From assembly GCA_902618555.1 (NCBI GenBank), contig CACNAY010000009.1, positions 1-35,049 of the forward strand: a stretch of 35,049 nucleotides of DNA. Direction: 5' to 3'. Each line of letters begins with the position of its first letter. Within the stretch, counting starts at the first letter, position 1. Position numbers and translations under genes: made by a program. The notes under the pieces are model-generated. The model had not been told where the DNA came from, did no database searches, and saw nothing but the letters and a program-made list of their open reading frames with translations. Of the stretch, positions 20,839-30,953 are shown one piece after another. This DNA comes from an uncultured Pelagibacteraceae bacterium (GTDB taxonomy: Bacteria > Pseudomonadota > Alphaproteobacteria > Pelagibacterales > Pelagibacteraceae).

Positions 20839-23223
20839 ATGAAAGCATCTTATCTAAAACCTATTTTACCTTTAAGAGATATAGTCATTTTTCCTTCTAT
20901 GGTAGTTCCATTATTTGTGGGCAGGGAAAAATCTATCAAAGCTCTACAGGAAGTAATGAAATCAGATAAATCTATTGTTTTAGTAACTCAAAAAAATTCT
21001 GAAATAGATGATCCATCTGGACAAGATCTATATCAGTTTGGATGTTTAAGTAAAGTGCTACAACTTTTAAAATTGCCAGATGGGACTGTTAAAGTTTTAG
21101 TTGAGGGTGAAAAAAGAGTAAAAATTTTAAAATTTGAAGAAAAAGGAAAAGATTTTTTAAACTGCGAGTCTGAAATTGTAAACGATCAAAATATTACTAA
21201 AGATCTTGATCAACTAGCAAATGGATTAATAAAAAAGTTTGAGAGACTACAAGTCTTGAGTAAAAAAGATTTAAGTGATGGTGCAAATAATATTAAAAAC
21301 CTTAAAGACCCCATTCAGATAGCTAATCATATTTCATCTAATTTAAATATTCAAATATTTGAAAAACAAGAATTATTAGAGATTTTAGACTTAAAAAAAA
21401 GATTAGAAAAAATTCATTCTTTAATAGAAAAAGAAACTAGTGTTTTATCTGTAGAAAAAAAGATCAGAGGAAGAGTAAAAAATCAGATGGAGAAAACTCA
21501 AAGAGAGTATTATTTAAATGAACAATTAAAAGCTATCCAAAAAGAACTAGGTGAGATTGATGAAGGAAAAGATGAACTTTCCTCACTTTCTAAAGCGATA
21601 TCAGACGCAAAAATGCCGAAGTTGGCAAAGGAAAAATGTTTATCAGAATTAAAAAAATTAAAATCCATGAGCCCGATGTCAGCTGAGGCAACAGTAGTTA
21701 GAAATTATCTCGATTGGATGACAGATTTACCTTGGTCGGTTAAATCAAAAATTAATACTGATTTAATAAACGCTCAAAAAATTTTAGATGAAGATCATTA
21801 TGGACTTGAAAAAGTAAAAGAGAGGATAATCGAATTTTTGGCAGTTCAAAAGAGAATTAAAAAGATGAAAGGACCTATACTATGTCTAGTAGGACCTCCC
21901 GGAGTCGGAAAAACATCATTGGGTAAATCTATTGCGAAAGCAACTAATAGAAAATTTATAAGAATTTCTTTAGGAGGAATAAGGGATGAAGCTGAAATAA
22001 GAGGTCACAGAAGAACTTATATTGGATCATTACCAGGAAAAATTATTCAAATGATGAAAAAAGCTGGAACAAACAACCCGCTTTTTTTATTAGATGAAAT
22101 TGATAAAGTTGGAAATGATTATAGAGGTGATCCATCTTCTGCTTTGTTAGAAGCATTGGATCCGGAGCAAAACAAAGAGTTTAACGATCATTATTTAGAG
22201 GTGGATTATGATTTATCAGACGTAATGTTTGTTACAACTGCTAACACTTTAAATATATTACCACCTCTTCTTGATAGAATGGAAGTAATCAGATTATCAG
22301 GTTACACTGAAGATGAGAAAGTAAACATTTCTCAAAAATATCTTATACCTAATCAAAGTAAGTATAATGGGTTAAAAAATGATGAATGGAAAATCGATGA
22401 GGATATTAACAGAAAAATTATTAGAAATTATACAAGAGAGTCCGGCGTTAGAAATCTAGAAAGAGAAATTTCAAAAATTGCTAGAAAACTTGTTAAGAAA
22501 ATAGATAATAAAGAAAAAGTTAACACCTCAGTTAATGAAAAAGATTTAAAAGATTTACTTGGTGTAGAAAAATTTAAATATGGTGAGATAGAGGAAGAAA
22601 ATAGAATAGGAGTTGTCACAGGTCTAGCATGGACAGAGGTTGGTGGTGAAATATTAAAAATTGAGTCTGCAGTAATGCCAGGTAAAGGCAAAATGCAAAT
22701 AACTGGAAAACTAGGCGATGTAATGCAAGAGTCAGTAAAAGCCGCTAAATCTTATATAAGGTCGAAAAGTTTGGATTATGGAATTATTCCTCCAATATTT
22801 GATAAAAAAGATTTTCATATACATGTTCCAGAAGGTGCAACACCAAAAGACGGACCATCAGCAGGCATCGGAATGGTTACCTCAATAATTTCAGCGATAA
22901 CTGAAATTCCAGTTAATAAAGATGTGGCGATGACGGGTGAAATTACTTTAAGAGGTCTAGTTTTGCCAATCGGTGGATTAAAAGAAAAGTTATTGGCTGC
23001 GCATAGAGCTGGGATTAAAAAAGTTTTAATTCCTCAAGAAAATAAGAAAGATTTAATTGAAGTGCCAAAAACTATTGTAGAATCTATGGAAATAATTCCA
23101 GTTAAGAATGTAGACGAAGTTTTAAAAGTAGCGTTAACAAAAACTTTAAAAAGCGTAGAATGGGTAGAAGTAGATCAAATAGCCGACAAAAACAAAGACA
23201 AGAAGGAACTTAGTACTCATTAA
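20839..23223 (+). CDS. lon: ATP-dependent protease Lon
   Basis: [47 protein letters not shown] (catalytic Ser), [19 protein letters not shown]. Confidence 0.98.
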   Translation: MKASYLKPILPLRDIVIFPSMVVPLFVGREKSIKALQEVMKSDKSIVLVTQKNSEIDDPSGQDLYQFGCLSKVLQLLKLPDGTVKVLVEGEKRVKILKFEEKGKDFLNCESEIVNDQNITKDLDQLANGLIKKFERLQVLSKKDLSDGANNIKNLKDPIQIANHISSNLNIQIFEKQELLEILDLKKRLEKIHSLIEKETSVLSVEKKIRGRVKNQMEKTQREYYLNEQLKAIQKELGEIDEGKDELSSLSKAISDAKMPKLAKEKCLSELKKLKSMSPMSAEATVVRNYLDWMTDLPWSVKSKINTDLINAQKILDEDHYGLEKVKERIIEFLAVQKRIKKMKGPILCLVGPPGVGKTSLGKSIAKATNRKFIRISLGGIRDEAEIRGHRRTYIGSLPGKIIQMMKKAGTNNPLFLLDEIDKVGNDYRGDPSSALLEALDPEQNKEFNDHYLEVDYDLSDVMFVTTANTLNILPPLLDRMEVIRLSGYTEDEKVNISQKYLIPNQSKYNGLKNDEWKIDEDINRKIIRNYTRESGVRNLEREISKIARKLVKKIDNKEKVNTSVNEKDLKDLLGVEKFKYGEIEEENRIGVVTGLAWTEVGGEILKIESAVMPGKGKMQITGKLGDVMQESVKAAKSYIRSKSLDYGIIPPIFDKKDFHIHVPEGATPKDGPSAGIGMVTSIISAITEIPVNKDVAMTGEITLRGLVLPIGGLKEKLLAAHRAGIKKVLIPQENKKDLIEVPKTIVESMEIIPVKNVDEVLKVALTKTLKSVEWVEVDQIADKNKDKKELSTH

Positions 23224-23237
23224 TACTTATTCAATAC

Positions 23238-24128
23238 TTAATCAAGCCAATCTTTAAATACTTTTTCATTTTTAGAAATATATTCCGGAAGAAGACTTAA
23301 GTCTATTTTTTTTAAAGTAGATTTGCCACTCCATTTAAAATCTTTTTGATCAACTTTATAATCATAAATTACTCTTTTATCATTAATTATTTTTTTTATA
23401 TCTTCTAATTTAAGTCCGCTTAATTCGAATTCATAATGATGAGCAAAGTTTAGTAATTTTTTTTCAAGTTCCTCGGGTTTTCTTAGACACGTAAAATGCC
23501 ATCCACCATTTTTTGAAAAAATTATATTTGAGTATTTTTTTCTTGAGAAATAGGTGTCTAATCTCCATTTAGAATATTTTTTTCCCTTAATATTCCTCAA
23601 CCACTGTGGTGATAACAAATTCTTTTTTTTTACTGCCCTAGTTCCATGCCAGGAAAAATTCTCATAATGTAAATTCAATTTGTAATAAAAAATTTTTTGC
23701 TCGAAGAAAATGATATTATTATTAATATTATTAAAGTCTAAATTATTAAGGTTTGGAATTTCATCTAAGTCACTAATTAAAATAATATCACTATCTCTAG
23801 CTTCTATTAATCCTTTTTGAATGCATTCTCTTTGATAATAATCTCTAGCCATTCCGTTTAGAATGAGTTTCTCACCTCTCTTTTCTTTGCTCTCTCCTTC
23901 TACAAGGTTGATTATGTTTTTAGGCTCTTGATCTACCTTGATATAAATTATCTTGTCTTTAAACTTTTTAAACTTATCAATATCAAAGTTTAATTTCTTT
24001 TTACTTCCATTGTGGGTGTAACTAGCTTCTGTAATTATGAATTTATCTACAAATTTGTTAAGGTGATTGAGCCTTATATCTAATAGTAAATCTTCATCAA
24101 AATACATAAAGCAATCATAAATATTCAT
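23238..24128 (-). CDS. Glycosyltransferase family 17-like (beta-1,4-mannosyl-glycoprotein GlcNAc-transferase-like)
   Basis: N-terminal MNIYDCFMYFDEDLLLDIRLNHLNKFVDKFIITEASYTHNG, IILISDLDEIPNL, GGWHFTCL are typical of GT17 proteins. Confidence 0.8.
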   Translation of the reverse strand: MNIYDCFMYFDEDLLLDIRLNHLNKFVDKFIITEASYTHNGSKKKLNFDIDKFKKFKDKIIYIKVDQEPKNIINLVEGESKEKRGEKLILNGMARDYYQRECIQKGLIEARDSDIILISDLDEIPNLNNLDFNNINNNIIFFEQKIFYYKLNLHYENFSWHGTRAVKKKNLLSPQWLRNIKGKKYSKWRLDTYFSRKKYSNIIFSKNGGWHFTCLRKPEELEKKLLNFAHHYEFELSGLKLEDIKKIINDKRVIYDYKVDQKDFKWSGKSTLKKIDLSLLPEYISKNEKVFKDWLD

Positions 24129-24179
24129 GTTATTTGAGTTATAATAAATTATAATATAAGTAAATATTTATTAAATTTC

Positions 24180-26732
24180 ATGAAAAAAAAAATTATTATT
24201 ACTGGTGGTCTTGGATACATTGGAACGGAGCTTTGTAAGCTTTATTCAGGAGTTAGCTGGAATCATAAGATATTGGTGATAGATAATAGGTTTATTTCCG
24301 AAAGAGTGAATCAAATTAGAAATTGGAATATGGATTTCATACAAGGTGATATTCTTGATAAAGAGATGGTCAACAAAAATTTTAAAGATGCAGATGTCGT
24401 CCACCACTTAGCGGGAATTACTAAAGTACCTAGAACGCAAAGCGAGTCAGATAAATCTCAAGATGATAAAATAATGAGTGTGGCAATAGAGGGGACAAAA
24501 AATATTTTAGATGCAATAAGCAATAATTGTAAGATCATTTTTCCATCTACTCACGTAGTTTATGAGGGAATAGGAGAAGTAAGAAAAGATATAAAAGAAG
24601 AGGAAAGTACTAAACCAATTTTAAGCTACTCCAAATCCAAATCAATAAATGAGAAACAAATAAAAGATTCTAAAAAAAATTATATTATTTTGAGACTTGG
24701 CTCAGTTTATGGTTATTCCACAGATACTATGCGTATGGATATTATGCCGAATCTTTTTTCTAAAATTTCTTCACAGAACGGTATATTAAAACTTTTTGCA
24801 GGCGGTCAACAAGTAAAAAGCTTAGTTCCTTTAATTGATGTTGCTAGATGTTTTAAATTTATGGAAGAAAATAATAAAATAAACTCTGAACTATTTAATT
24901 TAACAAAAGAGACATTAACCGTAAAAGAAGTTGCTCAAATTTGTAAAAAACATAATCCCAAAGTAATACTAAGAGAAACAAACGATGAAGTTCCGAATTT
25001 AGGATTTTCTCTATCAAATAAAAAACTAATGAATACTGGATTTGAATTTTTATATAATCTTGATCAAAATATAAAAGAGATGATCCAAAAATGGTCTGAA
25101 CATGAAATAACCAAGGATTTAGAACATGTAAGAGACGGAAAAAATATTTTTAAAGACAAGCGTGGGACAATAAGTAACCATGAACTACCTGAGCCAATAA
25201 ATTTAATTGGACTCATAGACTCAAAAAAAGGAACAATCAGAGCAAATCATTATCATCCTCAACAAGAGCAAAAATGTTTATTTACAAAAGGCCAAATAAT
25301 AGAAGTTTTTCAAGATATTATTAATCCTAAATCCCCAAAAGTCACGCAAGTAGTTAATGAAGGCCAACTTTCTATAATTAAACCAAATGTAGCTCATACA
25401 ATGGTTTTTTCAAAAGACTCAACATTTTTAAATCTTGTTAGAGGTGAAAGAGATCACGAAAATTATGGAATTACCCATACGATAAAACATAATTTTGTAG
25501 ATGAAAATGAAAAAAATCTCTTATTAAAAAATTATAAATTCGAATGCAGGTCTTGCGGAAATAAAAACTTAAAAAGAGTTGTCTCTTTAGGATATCAACC
25601 CTTAGCTAACAATTTATTAAAAAAATTGACTGAAAAATGCGAACTATATCCGCTCGAGGTAAATTATTGTGAAATTTGTCATAACTGTCAATTATCTGTT
25701 GCTGTAGATCCAAAAAAAATGTTTGCTAATTATCTATATACCTCATCTACTTCAAAAATTTTTAGAAAGCACTTTATTAATTCTGCAAAAAAATATTGCA
25801 GAGACTTAAAATTAAATAAAAAAAACTCATATATAATTGATATTGGAAGTAATGACGGTATAGCACTAAAACCATTTTTAGATATGGGTTTTAAAAAAGT
25901 AATTGGTATTGAACCTGCTAAGAATTTAGCAAAACTTGCAAATAAAAAAAAGATAAAAACATTAAATATGTTTCTTGAGAAAAAGAATCTAAAAAAAATT
26001 AAAAAAAACGCAAATTTGATTTTAGCATCTAATGTTTTTGCTCATTCTGACAAATTAAAAGAAATGGCGGAATGTATGATATATCTTTTATCAAAAAACG
26101 GAACAATCATAATAGAAGTTCAGTATTTGATGAATACTTTAAAAGATCTAACATTTGATAACATTTACCATGAACATTATAATTATTGGTCCTTAACTTC
26201 CTTAGTAAACTTTTTTAAACAATTCAATGCAAAAATTTATAAATCTGAAAAAGTTAATACTCACGGGGGTTCTTTAAGAATTTACGTAAGTAAAAATAAA
26301 AAGATAAAAATCGAAAAAAGTGTTCACTTAATGCTTAAAGAAGAGGAAAATTATGGCATAAAAAAATATAAAACTTACAAAGAATTTGGTAAAAAGGTAT
26401 ACAAAATCAGAGAGAATGTAATTCAAAATATTAAAAAACTTAAATCTAAAAACAAAAAGATTATTGCTTACGGGGCTCCAGCAAAAGCAACAACAGCTTT
26501 AAATTTTTATGGAATCACTAATGAAATAGACTTTATAGTAGAAGATAATCATCTTAAGCAAGGCAAATTTGTCCCGGGAGTCAAGATACCAATTAAACCT
26601 AAATCAAAAATTAAAGATAAAAATAATTATTTAATCGTTTTAGCTTGGAATTTTTTTGAGGATATAATAAAAAATAATGAAAATCTTTCAGATAATTTTA
26701 TTAATATAAAAGATTTAGAAGTTAGTAAATAA
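24180..26732 (+). CDS. Multidomain deoxysugar enzyme: NAD-dependent epimerase/dehydratase (SDR) + cupin + SAM-dependent C-methyltransferase
   Basis: Single 850-aa ORF. SDR: GGLGYIGTELCKLY and YSKSK (about 24180-25100). Cupin: RANHYHPQQEQKCLFTKGQIIEVFQD...PNVAHTMVF (about 25120-25500). C-methyltransferase: CRSCGN...CEICHNCQL zinc site, IDIGSNDGIALKPF, THGGSLRIYVS, YGAPAKATTALNFYGI (about 25540-26729). Confidence 0.85.
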   Translation: MKKKIIITGGLGYIGTELCKLYSGVSWNHKILVIDNRFISERVNQIRNWNMDFIQGDILDKEMVNKNFKDADVVHHLAGITKVPRTQSESDKSQDDKIMSVAIEGTKNILDAISNNCKIIFPSTHVVYEGIGEVRKDIKEEESTKPILSYSKSKSINEKQIKDSKKNYIILRLGSVYGYSTDTMRMDIMPNLFSKISSQNGILKLFAGGQQVKSLVPLIDVARCFKFMEENNKINSELFNLTKETLTVKEVAQICKKHNPKVILRETNDEVPNLGFSLSNKKLMNTGFEFLYNLDQNIKEMIQKWSEHEITKDLEHVRDGKNIFKDKRGTISNHELPEPINLIGLIDSKKGTIRANHYHPQQEQKCLFTKGQIIEVFQDIINPKSPKVTQVVNEGQLSIIKPNVAHTMVFSKDSTFLNLVRGERDHENYGITHTIKHNFVDENEKNLLLKNYKFECRSCGNKNLKRVVSLGYQPLANNLLKKLTEKCELYPLEVNYCEICHNCQLSVAVDPKKMFANYLYTSSTSKIFRKHFINSAKKYCRDLKLNKKNSYIIDIGSNDGIALKPFLDMGFKKVIGIEPAKNLAKLANKKKIKTLNMFLEKKNLKKIKKNANLILASNVFAHSDKLKEMAECMIYLLSKNGTIIIEVQYLMNTLKDLTFDNIYHEHYNYWSLTSLVNFFKQFNAKIYKSEKVNTHGGSLRIYVSKNKKIKIEKSVHLMLKEEENYGIKKYKTYKEFGKKVYKIRENVIQNIKKLKSKNKKIIAYGAPAKATTALNFYGITNEIDFIVEDNHLKQGKFVPGVKIPIKPKSKIKDKNNYLIVLAWNFFEDIIKNNENLSDNFINIKDLEVSK

Positions 26733-27255
26733 TTAATAAATCTCTTACTATTTCAAAAACATTTCTTACACTCTCAAAAAAATAATTTAGATAAAATTCT
26801 GATAATGGCAGCTTAACTACTATGAAATCTTTTGCAAAATATAGCAATCTAGTTAAAAAGATGAATAAAAAAATAAATAAAATTAGCGAGTTATAGAAGC
26901 CAAAAGAAACATTAGATATCTTAATTTTTGAATTATTACTTTTAATATTTGAGTCATTAATTTTTATACCATGCTTTTTTGCTAAATATTCTGGTGAGTA
27001 TAAGCTGATTTCTCTTGGTTTCCTTGTAGAAATTTTTTTTACCTTTTTTGCTTTTTGTGTTTTTAGTTTAGCCGGCTGAGGTTTTGAGACTACTTTTTGG
27101 ATACGAGAGATTGATTGAGTTTTTTTAGCTTCTCCTAAAGGGAATTGTTTCCATTTATTTCCACATGAGCCACATTGAACCATTCTTCCAGACACGGTTA
27201 TCGCGTTATCAGGAACAACAAATTTTTTGCCGCATGAATTACAAGTTAAAATCAT
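26722..27255 (-). CDS. MJ0042-type zinc-ribbon protein with one C-terminal TM segment
   Basis: MILTCNSCGKKFVVPDNAI...VQCGSCGNKWKQFP; hydrophobic SLILFIFLFIFLTRLLYFA. Confidence 0.8.
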   Translation of the reverse strand: MILTCNSCGKKFVVPDNAITVSGRMVQCGSCGNKWKQFPLGEAKKTQSISRIQKVVSKPQPAKLKTQKAKKVKKISTRKPREISLYSPEYLAKKHGIKINDSNIKSNNSKIKISNVSFGFYNSLILFIFLFIFLTRLLYFAKDFIVVKLPLSEFYLNYFFESVRNVFEIVRDLLIIY

Positions 27256-27355
27256 ACAAATTCAATAATACTGCTATTTATATAAATTACACTATATTTT
27301 AAATACTTTTTTACTTTATAAAATTTTTATTGTATATCTCGATTTTATTTAATAT

Positions 27356-27431
27356 GGGCGGTTAGCTCAGTTGGTAGAGCATCTCGTTTACACCGAGAGG
27401 GTCATAGGTTCGAGTCCTTTACCGCCCACCA
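27356..27431 (+). tRNA. tRNA-Val(UAC), CCA encoded
   Basis: GGGCGGT/ACCGCCC acceptor, TCTCG-TTTACAC-CGAGA anticodon arm, GGTTCGAGTCC, terminal ACCA. Confidence 0.95.
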
Positions 27432-27439
27432 TTAAATAA

Positions 27440-27517
27440 GGGGGTGTAGCTCAGTTTGGTTAGAGCGCCTGCCTGTCACGCAGGAGGTCGCGGGTTCGAG
27501 TCCCGTCACTCCCGCCA
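27440..27517 (+). tRNA. tRNA-Asp(GUC), CCA encoded
   Basis: GGGGGTG/CACTCCC acceptor (one G-U), CCTGC-CTGTCAC-GCAGG anticodon arm, GGGTTCGAGTCCC, terminal GCCA. Confidence 0.95.
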
Positions 27518-27677
27518 CTAATTGATAATGATTTTCATCTAAAAAGTTTAAAAACAACATTTTTTAATCAACAAAAATGCTTCTTTCTGTCCTGTACTCT
27601 TTATTGATAAATGCTATAAATATTGTTCATTAATATAAGAATCCTTAAGCTACGGTATTAAGGTAGATATTAAAAAT

Positions 27678-28046
27678 ATGATTTACAACTTTTTATCAGA
27701 TTATCTATCAATAATAATATTTCTTTTTATATCTATATTTTTAAGCGTAGGTTTTATTTTAGCTAATTTTCTAGCTTCTCCCTCAAACCCAGATCCAGAA
27801 AAACTATCGGCTTATGAATGTGGATTTGAGGCGTTCGACGACTCGAGAATGGAATTTGACGTAAGATTCTACTTAGTAGCGATACTTTTTATAATATTCG
27901 ATTTAGAAATAGCATTTCTTTTTCCTTGGGCAATTTCTTTAGGCAATTTAGGGGCTTTAGGTTTTTGGTCAATGATGACTTTTTTAGCAATTTTAACTGT
28001 TGGATTTATTTATGAGTGGAAAAAAGGAGCTTTGGAATGGGAATAA
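27678..28046 (+). CDS. nuoA: NADH-quinone oxidoreductase subunit A
   Basis: [42 protein letters not shown]. Confidence 0.96.
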   Translation: MIYNFLSDYLSIIIFLFISIFLSVGFILANFLASPSNPDPEKLSAYECGFEAFDDSRMEFDVRFYLVAILFIIFDLEIAFLFPWAISLGNLGALGFWSMMTFLAILTVGFIYEWKKGALEWE

Positions 28047-28573
28047 AATTTAATTTAACTCCAGAAAAACAAAATAAAATTCCAGAAGAATTCAAAGAGT
28101 TAGCAAAGGATTTTGCAGAAAAAGGTTTCATTACAACTTCATCGGATAATTTAATAAATTGGGCTAGAACAGGCTCATTACACTGGATGACTTTCGGTTT
28201 AGCATGTTGTGCTGTGGAAATGATGCAAACATCTATGCCAAGATACGACTTAGAAAGATTTGGAGCAGCACCACGAGCTTCCCCTAGACAATCAGATGTT
28301 ATGATAGTTGCCGGCACGCTAACTAATAAAATGGCACCAGCTCTCAGAAAAGTTTATGATCAAATGCCAGAACCAAGATATGTCGTTTCGATGGGAAGTT
28401 GCGCAAACGGCGGAGGTTATTATCACTACTCGTACTCTGTTGTTAGAGGATGCGATAAAATAGTTCCAGTAGATATTTATATTCCAGGTTGTCCTCCGTC
28501 AGCTGAGGCGCTCTTGTACGGAATATTACGTCTTCAAAAAAAAATTAGAAGAGAGGGAAATTCTTCAAGATAA
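28037..28573 (+). CDS. nuoB: NADH-quinone oxidoreductase subunit B (start revised from GTG 28016 to ATG 28037)
   Basis: [66 protein letters not shown]. Confidence 0.97.
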   Translation: MGIKFNLTPEKQNKIPEEFKELAKDFAEKGFITTSSDNLINWARTGSLHWMTFGLACCAVEMMQTSMPRYDLERFGAAPRASPRQSDVMIVAGTLTNKMAPALRKVYDQMPEPRYVVSMGSCANGGGYYHYSYSVVRGCDKIVPVDIYIPGCPPSAEALLYGILRLQKKIRREGNSSR

Positions 28574-28574
28574 A

Positions 28575-29192
28575 ATGACGGAAAAAAATTTGAGTAAATT
28601 AGAAAAATTAATTAATTCTCAACTTTCTAGCAAAGTGAAACACTCTCACATTGAAAATAATGAACTGATGATAGAAATTGATGAAAAAAATTTAATTGAA
28701 ATTGTTCAATTTTTAAAAACAAATGATAATTGTAAATTTAGACAACTAATAGATATTGCAGGGGTAGATTACCCAGACGAGGATAGAAGATTTAATTTAA
28801 TATATCTTTTTTTATCTCATCAAAATAATAATAGAATCAAACTATTAATTAAATTTAAATCTGATCAAACTATCAACTCTTTGACTAAAATTTTTCCTTC
28901 AGCTAATTGGATGGAAAGAGAAGTATTTGACATGTATGGGATAAAATTTAAAAATCATCCTGATTTAAGAAGAATTTTGACAGATTATGGTTTTAAAGGG
29001 CATCCACTAAGAAAAGATTTTCCCATCACAGGTTTTAATGAAGTTAGGTACAGTGAAAAAGAAAAGAGGGTTATATACGAGCCAGTAAAACTCGAGCAAA
29101 ACTACAGAAATTTTGATTTTGAAAGCCCTTGGGAGGGTACAAATTATTTTAAGGAAATTAAAAATCTAGAAAAAGATGGTAAAAAAAACTAA
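28575..29192 (+). CDS. nuoC: NADH-quinone oxidoreductase subunit C
   Basis: [41 protein letters not shown]. Confidence 0.96.
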   Translation: MTEKNLSKLEKLINSQLSSKVKHSHIENNELMIEIDEKNLIEIVQFLKTNDNCKFRQLIDIAGVDYPDEDRRFNLIYLFLSHQNNNRIKLLIKFKSDQTINSLTKIFPSANWMEREVFDMYGIKFKNHPDLRRILTDYGFKGHPLRKDFPITGFNEVRYSEKEKRVIYEPVKLEQNYRNFDFESPWEGTNYFKEIKNLEKDGKKN

Positions 29193-30351
29193 ATCATTAA
29201 ATTTAAACTTTGGACCACAACATCCAGCTGCACATGGTGTTTTAAGACTAATATTAGAATTAGACGGTGAAGTTGTAGAAAAAGCTGACCCACATATAGG
29301 TTTACTACATAGAGGAACTGAAAAATTGATAGAACAAAAAACTTATACTCAAGCATTACCTTATTTTGATCGATTAGATTACGTTGCACCAATGAATCAA
29401 GAGCATGCCTTTGCTTTAGCAGCGGAAAAATTACTTAATATAGAGGTCCCTATTAGAGCAAAATATATTAGAGTAATTTTTTGCGAAATCGGAAGAATTT
29501 TAAGTCATATACTTAATGTTACAACGCAAGCACTAGATGTCGGCGCTTTGACACCCTCCTTATGGGGTTTTGAAGAACGTGAAACCTTAATGACCTTTTA
29601 TGAGAGAGCCTCTGGTTCCAGATTGCACGCTAATTACTTTAGAACTGGAGGAGTTCATCAAGATATACCTTTAAAATTAGTAGATGATATAGAAAAGTTT
29701 TGTAAATCGTTCCCAAAAATCATTGATGATCTTGAAAGTTTACTCACTGACAATCGAATTTTTAAACAACGTAATGTTGAAATAGGAATAGTTTCAAAGA
29801 AAGAAGCCTTAGATCATAGTTTTTCAGGTGTAATGCTAAGAGGATCTGGAATACCATGGGATTTAAGACGATCCCAACCTTACGAAATATATAAAGATTT
29901 AGATTTCAAAATACCTGTTGGAAAAAATGGTGATTGTTATGATCGTTATCTTTGTAGAATTGAGGAAATGAGAGAGAGTGTAAAGATAATTTTACAATGT
30001 ATAGAAAAACTTCCAAAAGGACCAATTAAATCAATTGATGGAAAAATATCCCCGCCGAAAAGAGATGATTTGAAACAATCGATGGAAGCATTAATTCATC
30101 ATTTCAAGCTATTTACTGAAGGTTACAGAGTTCCTAAAGGCGATGTTTACACAGCTGTAGAAGCGCCAAAAGGTGAATTTGGAGTTTATTTAATATCTGA
30201 TGGAAGCAATAAACCATACAGATGTAAAATAAGAGCTCCGGGCTTTTCACATCTTCAAGCGATGGATTATTTAATTAGAGGTCACATGTTGGCAGATGTT
30301 CCAGCAGTATTAGGATCACTAGACATAGTTTTTGGTGAGGTTGATCGATGA
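29176..30351 (+). CDS. nuoD: NADH-quinone oxidoreductase subunit D
   Basis: [65 protein letters not shown]. Confidence 0.97.
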   Translation: MVKKTKSLNLNFGPQHPAAHGVLRLILELDGEVVEKADPHIGLLHRGTEKLIEQKTYTQALPYFDRLDYVAPMNQEHAFALAAEKLLNIEVPIRAKYIRVIFCEIGRILSHILNVTTQALDVGALTPSLWGFEERETLMTFYERASGSRLHANYFRTGGVHQDIPLKLVDDIEKFCKSFPKIIDDLESLLTDNRIFKQRNVEIGIVSKKEALDHSFSGVMLRGSGIPWDLRRSQPYEIYKDLDFKIPVGKNGDCYDRYLCRIEEMRESVKIILQCIEKLPKGPIKSIDGKISPPKRDDLKQSMEALIHHFKLFTEGYRVPKGDVYTAVEAPKGEFGVYLISDGSNKPYRCKIRAPGFSHLQAMDYLIRGHMLADVPAVLGSLDIVFGEVDR

Positions 30352-30953
30352 GTCTAAAAAAGGTACACAATGAACAACCTAAAGAATTTAAATTTTCAGC
30401 TGAAAATTTAAAAAAAGCAGAAGATATACTTAAAAAATATCCTGAAAAAAATAAAAAAAGTGCTGTGATGCCATTTCTTTATTTAGCTCAAAAACAAAAT
30501 GACAACTGGATACCTTTAGCAGCTATGAAATATATAGCTAATTTTTTATCTATGCCTTATATAGCTGTTTATGAAGTTGCGACTTTTTATTCGATGTATA
30601 ATCTAGCTCCTGTAGGTAAGCATTTCATACAAGTATGTACAACAACACCGTGCTTAATTCGAGGAGCAGATAAAATAGTTAAACTTTGTAAAGAAAAAAT
30701 TTCTTCTAAAGAAAACGTAATATCTGAGCTAGGAAATTGTTCTTGGATGGAAGTAGAATGTTTAGGAGCTTGCGTAAGTGCTCCAATGATACAAATCAAT
30801 GATGATTACTACGAGGATCTTGATGAAAAGAGTGTCAAAGAAATTTTTGACTCTATAATTAAGGATAAACCTTTAAAGCCCGGTTCATATAGAGGACGTT
30901 CAAATACTTCCCCAGAAAAAAATAAGGCTAGTAACGGAGAAAAACATGCTTAA
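30348..30953 (+). CDS. nuoE: NADH-quinone oxidoreductase subunit E
   Basis: [47 protein letters not shown]. Confidence 0.95.
   Translation: MSLKKVHNEQPKEFKFSAENLKKAEDILKKYPEKNKKSAVMPFLYLAQKQNDNWIPLAAMKYIANFLSMPYIAVYEVATFYSMYNLAPVGKHFIQVCTTTPCLIRGADKIVKLCKEKISSKENVISELGNCSWMEVECLGACVSAPMIQINDDYYEDLDEKSVKEIFDSIIKDKPLKPGSYRGRSNTSPEKNKASNGEKHA

Noticed and set aside
24180-26732. Fusion as a frameshift or sequencing artefact
   Set aside because: All three domains and both linkers lie in one open frame with no stop; a mis-join is still possible but nothing in the sequence suggests it.
28006-28317. 103-aa minus-strand ORF across nuoA/nuoB
   Set aside because: Antisense to two conserved genes.
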